Source: Rhyzopertha dominica
Taxonomy: Eukaryota; Arthropoda; Insecta; Coleoptera; Bostrichidae
Direction of reading: 5' to 3'
NCBI GenBank assembly: GCA_025024175.1
Contig: QCXZ01000053.1
Span: 13,888,001-13,952,000 of the forward strand
DNA: 64,000 nucleotides
The translations under genes and the position numbers were made by a program. Shown piece by piece: positions 37,312-49,784 of this stretch. A model generated the notes under the pieces. That model worked only from the letters and a program-made list of their open reading frames with translations, had not been told where the DNA came from and made no database searches. Numbering within the stretch: the stretch's first letter is position 1; every line of letters begins with the position of its first letter.

Positions 37312-38223
37312 GAGGGGCATTTACTTGGAGCGATCGGGCAAAATGTAAACTATGCAACCCATGTTACCAGCGGGACATGGGACGTAAGAGGGTAGCCGAT
37401 AGGTTGAAATTACGCAAAGATCAGACGGGCTAAACTAATATTCGGAAAATTGCTGACTGTAGCGTGTGCATAAAAAAGTAAGCATGATATTAGTAACTTA
37501 ACTTACTATGATATTATACCAGGTTATTCAAAATATGGAATAACCCATTTATTTCTGTAAATATGAACTATATAACATTTCATTCTAACTGCATGTCGAC
37601 TATGATTTTTGGAGGAACTTTTATAATAATTTTCATTCCGCCTCCCCATTGCTTCGGCAGACAGTAAATTAATGTGAAAGAGCTTTTAGCATTAAACTTG
37701 TCACGTGTGTTTAGACATAAAAGCTTAGAAATCCGGTCATATCGGAATAAATCGTATACCGCACGATCATTCCCGACAGGTTTGCATCTTAGCCTCACTG
37801 TTCTCTGGATACCATGCGACGGATCTGGTGGGGATGGGCATTCGCATTCCGCTCTCTTGACGGACTCGTGCGAAAGGGTTTGCGGTTTTAGATTTTTTGA
37901 ATGTTTTTACTTATTTATTGTGCTCATGTTTTTGGTAGTGTACAAAGAAATATGTAGCTACAACGTGGAGTTCGACTTTTTCGTTTATGTGCCTTAGTTT
38001 TCGAGATATAACTCGCCAAAAATACGCATTTTTAAGCAAAATATAACGACAAATATTTACATTACCGTACCAAATTCAGAAAAAACTCGAACTCTACGTT
38101 GTAGCTACATCTTTTGTCATTGCCGTGTCGAAATTTGACTTCGAGAAAGTTTCGAATAACTCGGTAAAATGTAAAACGGTAGGTGCTTAAAATGACCCGA
38201 TTCGCTCTAGGTAAACGCCCCTC
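37312..38223. mobile_element. TTAA-flanked MITE, copy 1 (piggyBac- or Sola3-like)
   Basis: Flanked by TTAA at 37,308-37,311 and 38,224-38,227. Ends are inverted: GAGGGGCATTTACTTGGAGC on the left and, reversed, GAGGGGCGTTTACCTAGAGC on the right. A second copy with the same ends and interior is at 47,087-47,986. Both contain an internal hairpin (37,952-37,975 with 38,087-38,110 here) centred on ATGTAGCTACAACG. There is no transposase. TTAA target choice points to piggyBac; the GAG terminus also fits Sola3. Confidence 0.85.
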
Positions 38224-38791
38224 TTAAGGAGCATGCGACACTGGGCGGCATACGGGACAACACTCCCCGTCGTAAAGTAGTTCCAAATTGAAATATTAAT
38301 TTATTGAAAACTAGCCGCGACCGCAAGAAACGGATTTCATATTCGTGTTCAGGAGGCCACTTTCTAGGGCTACGCACAATTTGAGCTCGATAGGTAAAGG
38401 GGCGCTATAGTAAATAATTACCATCCCGCATATAATTGTAAATCCATAATTAACTTTAATTGGTCAAACTGAATATATCATTTTTGCAAAAGATCAACTT
38501 AATATGAATTTATAAATAACATTATTACATTAGAAAAAGCTTTGCAACCAAAATACAAATCACTAGTCACGAGAACTTGCAATCCCTTCTAATCTTACGC
38601 GAATGATATTCCGATAATTAAAACGTCATTCCGACAGCGCTTGGATCGTCGTAAACTATTCCGACGTGATAATTTCGATGATCGAAACGATGTGAGTTAC
38701 TGAATACGAATTTCTGTGTTTCCAATTTGGACCAGGGTTTCCGATCCGATTTGACTCATTTCGATTCGATTTGGAGTTACAGAATAGGGCC

Positions 38792-39690
38792 GAATGTTGC
38801 ATAGCTAGGTAGATATTGTAGAAACACATAACTTTCGGGGTAGCAGCGGGAAGCGGCGTTCTTTGCAACCGGTAAATGCAATTCGTACGTACTACCTCGT
38901 AAAGTTATGCACTTTTTGTTATTTCGGCTTTCTAAGGAAGTGGCCTTTCAAAGCAAAAGATTTACAAGATTTACGGCCGTAAAGTACATTTTACAGGCAA
39001 GTATTTGTGACAGGTAATTTCGGGTAAACGCCCTCGGCATAATTGCGGAGCGTAATAAACCTGTAGCTTACTTCAGACTTTGTGACACATTTCTACGTAT
39101 CTTCATAAAGTGTATGGTAGTTGCAGATATCCTGAATAATAGCAGTTTAAAGTGTACTATTTTAAAAGTCCTTTTGGGTTCTTTTGTATACGTATGCTAA
39201 AATATGTGATGTGTTAGCCACAGATACGTATTCTTCTAATTTTGAATGTTTTATATTTTATAACGGTAATAATGATATATACGTTCAAAAACGGCAACTA
39301 AAATTTAAAAAAAATGCACGCTTGCAAAAATAAGTTAGTCGTAACTAAGTAAATTAGTTCCAAATAAGGTAATATAAAGAGATAGAAAGTAACATAATAG
39401 TTATGACTAATTAAAGTATCAAGCAACGATCTATGAGACTCATTGTACGAACAGCCGTTTACCGCTCACAATGGTATACAAGTATTGTCATAAATAACAG
39501 ACGGGTTCGGCACGTTCCACTGTTTTGCAGCAGAGTGGACCGTAGCCAAAAATTGTGTTTAGGCTTTTTTAGAATTTTTTTCCATACCTACACATAAATC
39601 AGTGAGCATTATTTGGTATTATTATTTGTACTACAAATATTTCTCATCTAATAGCTTTTAATGTATGACCAAATCGTATTCTTTCCTAAT
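38792..39690. other. No recognisable gene
   Basis: AT-rich sequence upstream of a transposase fragment. Only the 3' part of that transposase is readable, so this stretch may hold its unrecognisable 5' part. Confidence 0.4.
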
Positions 39691-39695
39691 TTATC

Positions 39696-40216
39696 TTGTA
39701 TCTTGGATGTAAAAATTTAAAAGAAGCAAGCGCGGATCATCATTCTGATATGAATGCGGAAGTGCCTAAAAATTGGTTCAAAAACATTTTATTGCCCAAA
39801 TTGCCACCAAACAGCGCCATAGTAATGGACAACGCTAGTTACCATTCGGAGCAACTGGATAAAATTCCAAATACAACAACTAAAATGCAACCATTCAAGA
39901 GTTTTTAAGAAAAGAAGATTTATATTTCTAAGAGGACTACACAAAAAACAATTGTTGGAAGTGCTTGGCACAAAAAAATTTTTCGAAGAAATTTAAAATT
40001 GACATTCTCGCTTCTGAATGTGGACACACCATTCTACGATTACCCCCATATCATTGCATTTTCAACCTCATTGAAATGATATGGGTGCAGTTGAAACAAA
40101 GAATTCGACTAGGGAACACCGGTGGAAAACTCAGCAATGACATGCTGCTAAAAATTAGACACGAAGCTGAAATAACAAGTGTCGATGCATTCAGTGCGGC
40201 ATGTACTGGACATTGA
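39696..40216 (+). pseudogene. DDE_3/mariner-like transposase, C-terminal half
   Basis: Readable blocks are DHHSDMNAEV then NWFKNILLPKLPPNSAIVMD (39,740-39,830), in which VMDNASYHS carries the second catalytic Asp, and after a frame change FKIDILASECGHTILRLPPY and FNLIEMIWVQLKQRI (39,990-40,110), in which Glu of NLIE is the third catalytic residue. It ends at a stop at 40,216. The 5' half with the first Asp and the DNA-binding domain is missing or unrecognisable. No terminal repeats are seen. It is better preserved than its relative at 26.8-28.15 kb, so it inserted later. Confidence 0.8.
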
Positions 40217-40219
40217 AAA

Positions 40220-41395
40220 TCGGCACAGAGCGAATCATGTCTAATATTTGAGGCTAGTTGAAACTGTAGGCTGTATACTTGTATGTATTAGTTTACTATT
40301 ATGTTAGTATGGCTTACTTTATTAACTTCGTGTCTTCTATCCCGCAGACTTTCCTGTTCTGTAATTCATGTGGCAATATTTTGGATTTATGGTTGTCTTC
40401 ATTTCATAAAGATCAGTACCGTTAACCTCATATAATTGTGAAAACCTTTCTTTAGTTCTTATTGAAAATGCAAAATATTGGATACAACTCGTAATGATAC
40501 TGATTTTGTTCTAAAAGCAGATGGCTAACGAGATGGCTTTAGGCTAAAATATCAAATAGTTGCAGCTAGAAAATTCTCTCGTAAGTATCAACGCAAATAA
40601 AACGGGCAATTTACGTTACATAATAAATTCGAAACCTTTTAATGCAGTGTCCCTAATTGAAAGACTTGCACAGCGCTTATAGCGAGTTAAATCACTGCAC
40701 AAAGTAACTGTATTTCCTTAAGTGCATATTTCACCAAGTGTAAACACAGTTTACTCTCTGCTTCCCACACTTCGACGTGTCGATGTATTCGACGTGTTCT
40801 TTTTAGTAAAAATGGCGATGCCGTAGTGCTTTTACGTTCAAATGAAACTGACACATACCTACATTGCATTCAGCCGGTGTAACGACCTCTTTGACGACTG
40901 ACAGTAAAGCTGGAAGCGTCTGCAAATATGGACTTGATAGTTCCTGCACGAGTAGTATATGTAGCAACCATGTAGGTAAGCTGGTATTATTGATAGCGAG
41001 TGTCGAATGAAATTTCCTATCTGAAGAATACTCGTTCTACAGCTTTAGAGTGCGTTTATTTTTAATTAAAATATTTATGCGATTCACTCTTACGAGATAA
41101 CCAAATACAGTAAACTGGGTGCTTAAGGAGATTTCCTATGTTTCAGTTCAGCCAGTAAGTGCATTTCACTGCACCGCACTTCTCTACTTATACACATATA
41201 CGGTTTAATATACGTAGAATTCGGTATCAGGATATCCAATAACTTGTATCATATCATCCGTATCGCTAAATACAACTCTCTGAAGTATCACTGTAAAATT
41301 AGTTTTATGTTGGATTCTTTTATTTGTATGTGCAATGTTGTATTGAATAATTTCTATTACTGTAATAAACTATGTGATTTTGAAATGCTTGGTAT
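40220..41395. other. No recognisable gene
   Basis: AT-rich, no domain. The short minus frame 40,687-40,869 is unrecognised. Confidence 0.5.
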
Positions 41396-41401
41396 ATCAT
41401 T

Positions 41402-42906
41402 GGGGTAAGTCCGGGACAGACGCCCCGAGTTTTTTTAAACTCCATTTTCTCATCTATTTGAAGACCCCGAAGCAATCAAAAAAAGTTTTGAGAGCCTTAA
41501 TTAATGCACAAGCAAAATATAAACTCTTCATAATAAAATAAATATCATTCTGTAACAAAAAAAGAATACAAAGTGAAAAAGTGCGATTGGCCATCTCTCC
41601 CAATCTGTTTGGGAGAGATACCCTAACAGCTCGGGTGAGATGCCTTACATGTAAATAAGGCTTTTCTACTATTTCTTTTTGGCCAATAGCTTGCCACAGG
41701 CGCCACAGACATTTTCAAAAAAGATGAAACCTTCATGGAAGCATTTGCGGCAATGAAGACATTCTGGATCATAGAGTACTCCTCCCCACAGCCGATGCAG
41801 TTGCATTCTTCCCCATCCACGTCCATGTCGTCTTCGGAGTCCACTAATGTCACATCATTGTCAGCATCTGACTCACTATCGGAGACATCTTTTTGGGTTT
41901 TCTTCTGCTTGGTTTGCCTTGACTTTCTTTGTGTTCCTCCCTTGTTTTTCACATTCTACTTTTTCTGTTGCTGCATTTTCTTCGCAGCTATAACTTCGAC
42001 AGATGTTAAAACGCTAGCGAGTTGTCTTCCACGTTTGCGTGTCACTTCAACAGGTACAACTCGTGGAACTGGTGACAACTGTTCCAGGACTTTTCCTGGT
42101 GTGATATCCTCTGTACCGTCGATGACTGTGGAAGGTACTTGAATTTGTGATTAATGTTTAGAGCCACAACGAACTTGTAGGCAATTTTCCTGACGTCGTC
42201 TCTGCTTGGTGCAAAACCTCGTGCTTGTAGTTTCTGAATATGTCGAACTAGTTTCATTTCCTTTCCTTACCAAACAAGGAAGAGGGACCCATTGCACCTT
42301 TTTCAGCGTTATTTTGTGTTCTTCGCCGGCGTAACGTCCGTGATGGTATTCCAAACGTCCGAGAGGCTTCATTGATTCCAATTTCACCTACATCTATCGC
42401 TGCAACACCCCGGGAAAGGGACTCAGTATTCCATTGCCCACCTTCCAAGGATTTGCGTTTATAATTTGTCGTCTAGAAAGAGCGGAAAAAACATCATAGA
42501 TGCGTGGGGCATCTCTACCTCCAATAACAGGGGCATCTTTCCCGGCGCCATGGGAGAGATGCCCCACTTAATAAATTCCGGCAGGTTCGTGCAAACGATG
42601 CAATTTTTAGGTTATCATATCAGTAATGCTTCTATTTTTGACCCCACGAAAGATTTTTACGAAGAAAATAATAAAACTGCTTCTGCATCGTTTCCCGCAA
42701 TACTCTAAGAAATTTTACGTGTTCTGAAAACAAATGTTTGGTTATAACTTACCGTATAACGCAGAAAAAACGTCACCACTTGGAGTCTGAGCTGCATATG
42801 TACAACTATAAGCGCAGCTAGGTATTGAGCGCATTCTAGTGACGAACAGAAAAATTATAACCGGTAGCCATCTCACCCGGTGAGGCGTCTGTCCCGGACT
42901 TACCCT
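41402..42906 (-). mobile_element. pogo/Tigger-like element, internally deleted
   Basis: Terminal inverted repeats are GGGTAAGTCCGGGACAGACG at the left (41,403) and, reversed, the same sequence at the right (42,886-42,905). Flanking TA dinucleotides lie a few bases outside both ends. Between them, on the minus strand, are the DNA-binding and C-terminal parts of a pogo/Tigger transposase with the catalytic part absent. CGGGTGAGATGGC/GGGAGAGATGCCCC-like motifs recur as subterminal repeats near 41,585-41,640, 42,540-42,560 and 42,870. Length is 1.5 kb against more than 2 kb for full elements. Confidence 0.85.
41623..42448 (-). pseudogene. pogo/Tigger transposase lacking its DDE domain
   Basis: From 42,448 leftward a psq/HTH-type DNA-binding segment reads SRGVAAIDVGEIGINEASRT then FGIPSRTLRRR. 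After a frame change comes the second HTH piece, KLVRHIQKLQARGF and DDVRKIAYKFVVALNINHKF (42,140-42,250). The sequence then jumps directly to the post-catalytic tail: DGTEDITPGKVLEQL and VTRKRGRQLASVLT (about 42,000-42,125), an acidic DSESDADND run, and a Cys-rich end with CNCIGCGEEYS (about 41,780-41,800). The whole DDE core, some 200 residues in the family, is missing. The product could bind element ends but not cut. Frame changes make even that doubtful. Confidence 0.8.
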
Positions 42907-42909
42907 ATA

Positions 42910-45621
42910 TTAATTATTACCTATATACATATTATACTAATACTCGTAAACCAAGTCTTCAGGTAAATACGCATAGCTATATGTACGGTTTAATATACAT
43001 AGAAGCACTATATATTTTTGTTATTAGAATACCTAGCAACTTGTATTAAACGTATATCCATATACACCTAAATGTAACTGATATATCACGGTAAAATTTG
43101 TATCATATCAGTTTCTTTTGAGAGTACGTGCAATGTTATGTTAAATCGTAGCATTTACTGTACTTAACTAAGTCGTTTTTAAATGCTTGATATCTTTGTA
43201 TAGTAATCATATACGAATACTAATATACTCCATACATACCTTTCCACAAAAACTCTAGTGTGATGCGGAAATTGTTAAGAAGGCTTGATGTTAAATATCA
43301 GTAGCAACTGGCCTTAAGATCAGAGATTGCCTAACAGGACTAGCAGCGAATACATTTAGTGCTTGGCATCGAAATTTTGATAATAGTAAAATACTATAAA
43401 CACAAGATTACAGAGAAACAATGGAGATCTTCAAACACAGCAATAATAGGAAAGAAGAGCTACATGCCAACAACATATGACGGGGATTATTTCGAAATAT
43501 TCGCACAAAAATCAACGACGAGGGGGCCCTGACGTTATAAATCTCGTTCAGTTTTCGGTACGTTCGAATACACGATTCCAGTCCGACGCCACGATGCACA
43601 TTGCACAAAGCTATGGCCCCTCTAAACAAGGCCGCGGCCGTAGTAAATGGCAACAGCGCATTTGTTGTAGCACAAGGCCGGCTCGCCGGGATCCGAAAGT
43701 TGCGTGCGTAAAATATATAACGTCAAACCTACTTTATTGATAGAGCTTTTGAGGTATTTTCTTTCAGAGTATTCCTCGAATTTCGTAAAAGCTGATATCC
43801 GTTTTGAAAATGCAAATCAATTGCCATATTATTAGTATGTTAATTTTTAAAAAGTTTGACTCCGAGAATTTTAAGAACTATAAAGTAGCGCAAATATTTG
43901 GTATGTACAGGAAAAAAGGATTACAGAGTGAATAGGACTTTTATTGGTTAAAATACAATATGTAATCCCGGAGATGTTGTTAAACGGTGTATTATATAAA
44001 TTTTGGAATAATGGAGGTCAGCTGACCTCAGTGTTTCAGTGTGTATGGCATTTGACATGCCAAGAAGGTGGTTGTTTTTTTTTCGGTCGCCTATACATTG
44101 CTTCCTGAGATTGGTTTGATGTTGCTAACTCGGTAGGTAATACTATGTAGAAAGTATGACTGCCACATAACAAAAGAAAGTAATTAATGCTATATGTCTA
44201 TATACCAAATCCATTATCCTTAAAAGATTATTGATGAGCGCTTTTACAAATTAACTTATGAGACATTTTATGCGCAGGATAAATAAAGCTAACATCAAGC
44301 AAGTCAGCAGCTAAAGGATGAGTATACTTTTACGCCTCCTTTTATGTTATCAAAATGCTATGAAAGCGTGGAGAGCTAATAAACTAGAATAAAATGAAAT
44401 GAGACAAGATGGCCTCTTATGTGGTTACAGCATGTAACGATGGTATCATAAAGCGACGAAAAGATATAAAAATTAGACGGACGAGTTATTACTCTTCTGC
44501 TCAGGCGTAAAGTATATTGTCGCCCGTAGCCTATTTTGGCTTTCAGCATCACGATGGCGTGGATATACGTGCCATAATTGTACTAGTTATAGTAGTAGGT
44601 AGTATTGTGCCCATCAAGTTTTACAACGCTGTAAAGTCAAAATTTGACGGCTAATTGCGTTAGGGTTAGCGAATCCTATACAGATTTCATTTCCCAGAAT
44701 AATTGCTCCTTGAAGGTATAAGTAGTAAGGTTGATTAAGTATTGAAAACTTCAGCCATCGCAAATTGAAATTTCGTTAGTAGATTTGCTATCATTATATT
44801 GGGCATATAAGCAGTTAATGTGTATTATATCCAATCAAATTAATTCGTACTTGCGACGGAGTGTAGAAGTTGTTATAGCAACTTCAGTTCTTCCGACTGC
44901 AGGGCGAAGGGGGGCAAAAAAAGCCTTAGGGTTTTCAAGCTCAAACAGAAGAACTGTCGTTTTCCTACAAATGGTGTATTTGACACTTCATACAATTTTG
45001 AAACCACATGAGTCATGTAATTTATGTTTGCCGATTGAACTAAAACAAAAATAAATATTTTCTACTAAGTGCGGCAGCGGTAGATCTATTGATTTGAAGT
45101 GTTCAAACTAAAAAGCAGTTTTGTAACCCCATAGTGAACTACCATGACCGTGACAGCAGATTGGTAGTATTCTTCTTAGCAATAAACTATATTTTTGCAA
45201 CTAAGTTCGAATCTCTGTTGTAGAATGAATCAGCGTACGATAGGCATTTCTGCTGCTTCAGGACAGGCTACGTCTACACCAGGTTGGAAGTGTAACATGC
45301 TTGTAGCTAGGGGGCTCCAACTAGCGCCCAACTCTGGAATTGTATATAGGTTTAGGGCGTCTTTATTTATTTATTTATTTATTTATTGTCCTTTTGTCTT
45401 TTGTTATATCTGACCATTGCTCTTCGTGTTTATTTTATTTTGCGGTGATTCTTTAGCTTGTTGTCGTTCTTTTCATAATTTTTTGTACTATGTGGTCTCC
45501 CTATGTGGTTTGAAGATATCTCCAGTATTTCATTACCCATGCGTTCCTATTCTTTTTGTATAGGTCCATTCCTCCAGTCAATATTTGGATGATATTCGTT
45601 TTTGCGTTTCCCACACTCATA

Positions 45622-45701
<80 letters not shown>

Positions 45702-47080
45702 ACAAGTCAAGCAAAAGCACAACCGTGGAATCTTTCTCTAGCCATTCAGAGCCCTTTCAACAACCCTGTAACTTCGTTGTGTATCAAGCTAGAAGCCTTT
45801 TATACTATTTATACACATAGTTTACGAACCATTGTCAGCCAATAACCAAACATCAGTCATTATACTTATTATAGAAATAAAGATGTCTATCATTGATACG
45901 GTCACTATAAATGTCGGTAGGTAACTAACAAGGAAACAATATATGACAGAGTTGCTGAATAGATGCCATAAGTACCTAATAACTAAATTAAATGAGAACT
46001 TTGTTTTAAATGAGATCTCAGAACTTTTTGAGGTGGAAGGACGGCGTAGCGAGACTTATATTTTTGTATATTTTATAATTTTGATCCGGCTTGATTTTCT
46101 ACACACGTCAGTATGTTACAAGGATATTAAGTTTTTCCGCCTTCTAGCCATTTGGCCCCAGCTTACGGTAAAATTCTAAATCTCATTGTGGTCTGTATTT
46201 TGTCACCCGCTTAATATCAGAAACTTGACTGTAATCACGTATAAATTGCTTTTTCTAAGTGCTAGAACATCTTGTACGAATACCAGAGTCAAACGGTCAT
46301 AGTGTGTTTCAATAACAACGTTTATAACGAAATTTTGGAAAATGATTTGCATCCACATATCCCACATTCCCATTAAAGCTCGTTATAGTACTGATACTTT
46401 AAAATCTGTGCTTAAGATCGTAGGGCTTATCTACATCTATTCAACTTTCTTCACAGCAAATTCGCATTTCACCCAAACCGTCAATTCTCGTCCACCGGCG
46501 CCAGCATGGTCTCATGCATGTTTTAGACCGGACGAATGCAACAAGTGCAATAACCACCGCAATGGCAGAGCTGCCGCGTTATGAATTACGGCTAAATGAA
46601 ATGCACAACTTCTTGTGCAACAGGTCACAGTGTGTGCGACCTGACCCTAATTGAACTACGGCCTCCTCGGAGAGTAAGCTCCTCGTCACCGGTTGTACAT
46701 TTGGCGTGGGCGTTTCATTCCATTACGAGAACAAACATATGGATAATCCGGGGACATTATAAATAAAGCTTGTTACAGTCAACAGCTTCCGCAGTGTGTC
46801 TATAGATTGTAAGTACAGCGGGGGTGCCATGTATATTTGATAAGGGGCAGTGGCGTGCCGAAGCCTTCTGCCTCTACTTCATACATCATTTTAGGAAAAT
46901 TATTAAATGTCTAAGTATATATTTGTTTTATTGTTGACAAATCACGCTGCGCAAATATGGTAAATTGTTACTAAGAAAACTATTACTGAAAAATAGTACC
47001 AATAAGATTTGCACAGTTTTTTTGTTATTTTGTAGTATATCAATTATTATCTGCAATATTATACAATACATATATCTTCG
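42910..47080. other. No recognisable gene; simple repeats
   Basis: No domain found. A (TC)n microsatellite occupies about 45,619-45,701, and ATTT repeats about 45,362-45,388. The intervals 43,490-43,735 and 46,480-46,770 are GC-balanced and repeat-free; the latter includes a short frame reading CFRPDECNKCNNHRNG but without splice support. A GGATTACA/TGTAATCC inverted pair lies at 43,918-43,975. Confidence 0.45.
45619..45701. repeat. (TC)n microsatellite
   Basis: About 80 bases of near-perfect TC dinucleotide, interrupted by two TTC phase shifts. The Ser/Leu-rich open frames across it are artefacts. Confidence 0.98.
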
Positions 47081-47086
47081 TTTTAA

Positions 47087-47986
47087 GAGGGGCATTTACT
47101 TGGAGCGATCGGGCATAAATGTAAACTATGCAACCCATATTACCAGCGGGACATGGGACATAAGAGGGTAGCCGATAGGTTGAAATCACGCAAAGATCGT
47201 ACGAGCAACAGACGGGCTAAACTAATAGTCGGAAAATTGCTGACTGTAGTGTGGGCATAAAAAAGTAAGCATGATATTAGTAACTTACCAGGTTATTCAA
47301 AATATGGAATAACCCATTTATTTCTGTAAATATGAACAATATAACATTTCATTCTAACTGCATGTCGACTATGATTTCTGGAGGAACTTTTATAATAATT
47401 TTCCTTCCGCATCACCATTGCTTCGGCAGGTAGTAAATTAATGTGAAAGAGATTATAACATTAAACTTGTATTTACATTTACATTTATTTACACTTGTAT
47501 TTAGACATACAATCTTAGACATCCAGTTATATCGGAATAAATCGTATACCGCTCGATCATTCCCGACAGGTTTGTATCTTGCCTCACTGGAGACCACGCG
47601 ACGGACGCATTCCGCTCTCGTGACGGACTCGTGCGAAAGGGTTTCCGGTTTTGGATTTTTTGAATGTTTTTACTCATTTATCGTGCTCATGTTTTTGGTA
47701 GTGTACAAAGAAATATGTAGCTACAACGTTTAGTTCGAATTTTTCGTTTATATGCCTTAGTTTTCGAGAAATAGCTCGCCAAAAATACGACTTTTTAATT
47801 AAAATATAACAACAAATATTTACATTACTGTACCAAATTCAGAAAAAACTCGAACTCTACGTTGTAGCTACACCTTTTGTCATTGTCATGTCGAAACTTC
47901 ACTTCGAAAAGGTTTCGAATAACTCGGTAAAATGTAAAACGGTAGGTGCTTAAAATGATCCGCTTCGCTCTAGGTAAACGCCCCTC
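47087..47986. mobile_element. TTAA-flanked MITE, copy 2
   Basis: Same family as 37,312-38,223. TTAA lies at 47,083-47,086 and 47,987-47,990, with identical end motifs (GAGGGGCATTTACTTGGAGC and its inverted partner), the same internal hairpin around ATGTAGCTACAACG, and collinear interior with small indels. Two copies about 10 kb apart in the same orientation show a family that was recently active. Confidence 0.9.
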
Positions 47987-47990
47987 TTAA

Positions 47991-49130
47991 GTAGACATTA
48001 TGCCAATGAATGTGATGTTTTATTAGTTTTAATTCTGAAAATTTACTGTAAAAACAGATGATACACTGTACAAATCTTATTTACTACAAATAAATAATTA
48101 TTGCATAGATAGCAAGACACAGTGTTAACAATAACAGGACGCACCAGTGAACCANATTAAAGAAATTCTTTTAAAAGTAATTATGTGCAAGGAAACAGGT
48201 AAATCTCACTTTGATCGTTTCTAATTAGGCGTCAATAACAACAGGTTCACATTCTCGAAAAGAAACGGTGTAACTAAAAAAGGGGTTAATATCTAAAATT
48301 TTCTGTATTATACCTGCTATAACCAAGTTCCATTAAAGGTCCATCATAATGACTTATGTATTTTGGGACGACGTTTGTGCCCTCTTATTGGCCTTCTTCG
48401 TGCAGTCAATTTTTATTTCTCATCTAAATTGAAGGTTTTTACAATGTATATATACATAAATAACACTTAACTCGCATACAATTACAGGTATGAGCTACCT
48501 ATATATGCAGATGTCAGGGCCTTAAAGGTTTTTAAATTTTTTCTTTCTTTTTGGTAGTTTACAGTGCATTAAGGAAGTAATTACTTACGTTTATTTTAGC
48601 GTGCTTTACTGCTTGTGTGTGACCATGTGCTTCATCACTACTTTTATATCAGTGGTTTTGCTGTCGTTACCATTGTCTTTTGCTTGTCTTTGTTAGTGTC
48701 ATATTGTGCAAGATTGTTGTCTGTTTGCGAGCATTGTTTTTAGTTTATTATAGTTTTTAGGTTAGGAAACTTCCCCGTAGAATACCCGGTGGTGCAGCTA
48801 ACGTCAATGCCACGTCCTAACTGTGAATTATACCATTCTTTTAGTTCACCAGGGTACAATTTAGCAGGCTTACTATAGCCATAACCACACAATTAGGATA
48901 CATTATCCTGCAAAACACTACAACATAATGTAGAAAATACGCACTACCTTTAAAATACATCAAATAATTCGACAGTCGACAGATGACAAGTATCTGTCAA
49001 AGCAATAGTTGTGGTCACTTTCTCGAGCCTGGAAGCATGAATCATTTATGGAAACCTTTTATATCACATAAAAAACCTGAATACTGACAAGTCAGCTCTG
49101 GCCAAACACTACAGAAAGTGGACATAAGTA
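47991..49130. other. No recognisable gene
   Basis: AT-rich; one ambiguous base near 48,155. No domains or element ends. Confidence 0.5.
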
Positions 49131-49133
49131 CTG

Positions 49134-49780
49134 TATCGCGAAAATTTTTTTCTAAAATTCTTATTTGCTCAATCGCTTAAATATTGTTGAAAATGTAAAA
49201 AAAAAAACAAAATTTGCGCAAAAAATTTCTAGTCTGTGTGTCTGCGAGTCTTTCGAAAGATTTAACATATGAACTTGAAATTTGGCATACATATAAATCG
49301 CAACTACCCAAAGCGTCCTATTGTTTTTGGGGCAAGTAGGGTATAGAGAAGGGGTTGAAATTGGAGGTTAACTACCTTTTCTGCAAATTTTAATTTTTTT
49401 AGTATGTGACTAGTAGTTTAATTGCGAGTATTATTCGTCCCTATAAATTTTCGGTGCACCAAACGGTTTAGAAAATATTAGCAAAAACGGTTTTTCCTAA
49501 ATATCTCAAAAAATACTTAATATATTCAAAAAGTGAAAATACAATCATAGGAAATAATATTTATCACTGTTTAAAAAAATCCGAAAAATTGTCATTTTCG
49601 AAATATTTTTAAAAAGCTGGATTTTTGCCCCTGTCCACACGTTTTTTTTTATTTTGCTATTATATGGAAAGTCAAATTTATGATCAAACCTTTGCCAATA
49701 ATTCGAGAACCGTTTATTGTTTCAAAAAATGCTCAAAACCTCATTACTGATCGTATAATTTAAGAAATAAATGCGTTGTA
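49134..49780 (-). repeat. Dispersed repeat A, copy 3 (inverted)
   Basis: Reverse complement of the repeat at 12.5 and 52.2 kb, recognised by CAACTACCCAAAGCGTCCTA (49,300), GGAGGTTAACTACC, TATTAGCAAAAACGGTTTTT (49,475) and CCTCATTACTGATCGTATA (49,738). It is shorter and more diverged than the other two copies. With the copy at 50.7-52.96 kb it forms an inverted pair 0.9 kb apart. Confidence 0.8.
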
Positions 49781-49784
49781 TATG

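Larger units (their letters stand above)
36841..38791. mobile_element. TIR DNA element hosting a nested TTAA MITE
   Basis: The left end GTCCTTATTCCGTAACTC (36,841) is matched in reverse by the right end GAGTTACAGAATAGGGCC (38,774-38,791). Inside both, AATCGAATCG-type and AAATCGGAA-type motifs recur, as in subterminal repeats. About 1.04 kb is left after subtracting the nested MITE. A target duplication is not visible. A 45-codon basic ORF lies inside. CCTATTC-starting ends are found among insect Harbinger/ISL2EU-like elements, but I would not assign a superfamily firmly. Confidence 0.6.

Noticed and set aside
45585..45845. Ser/Leu repeat proteins
   Set aside because: Pure translation of the (TC)n microsatellite in two frames.
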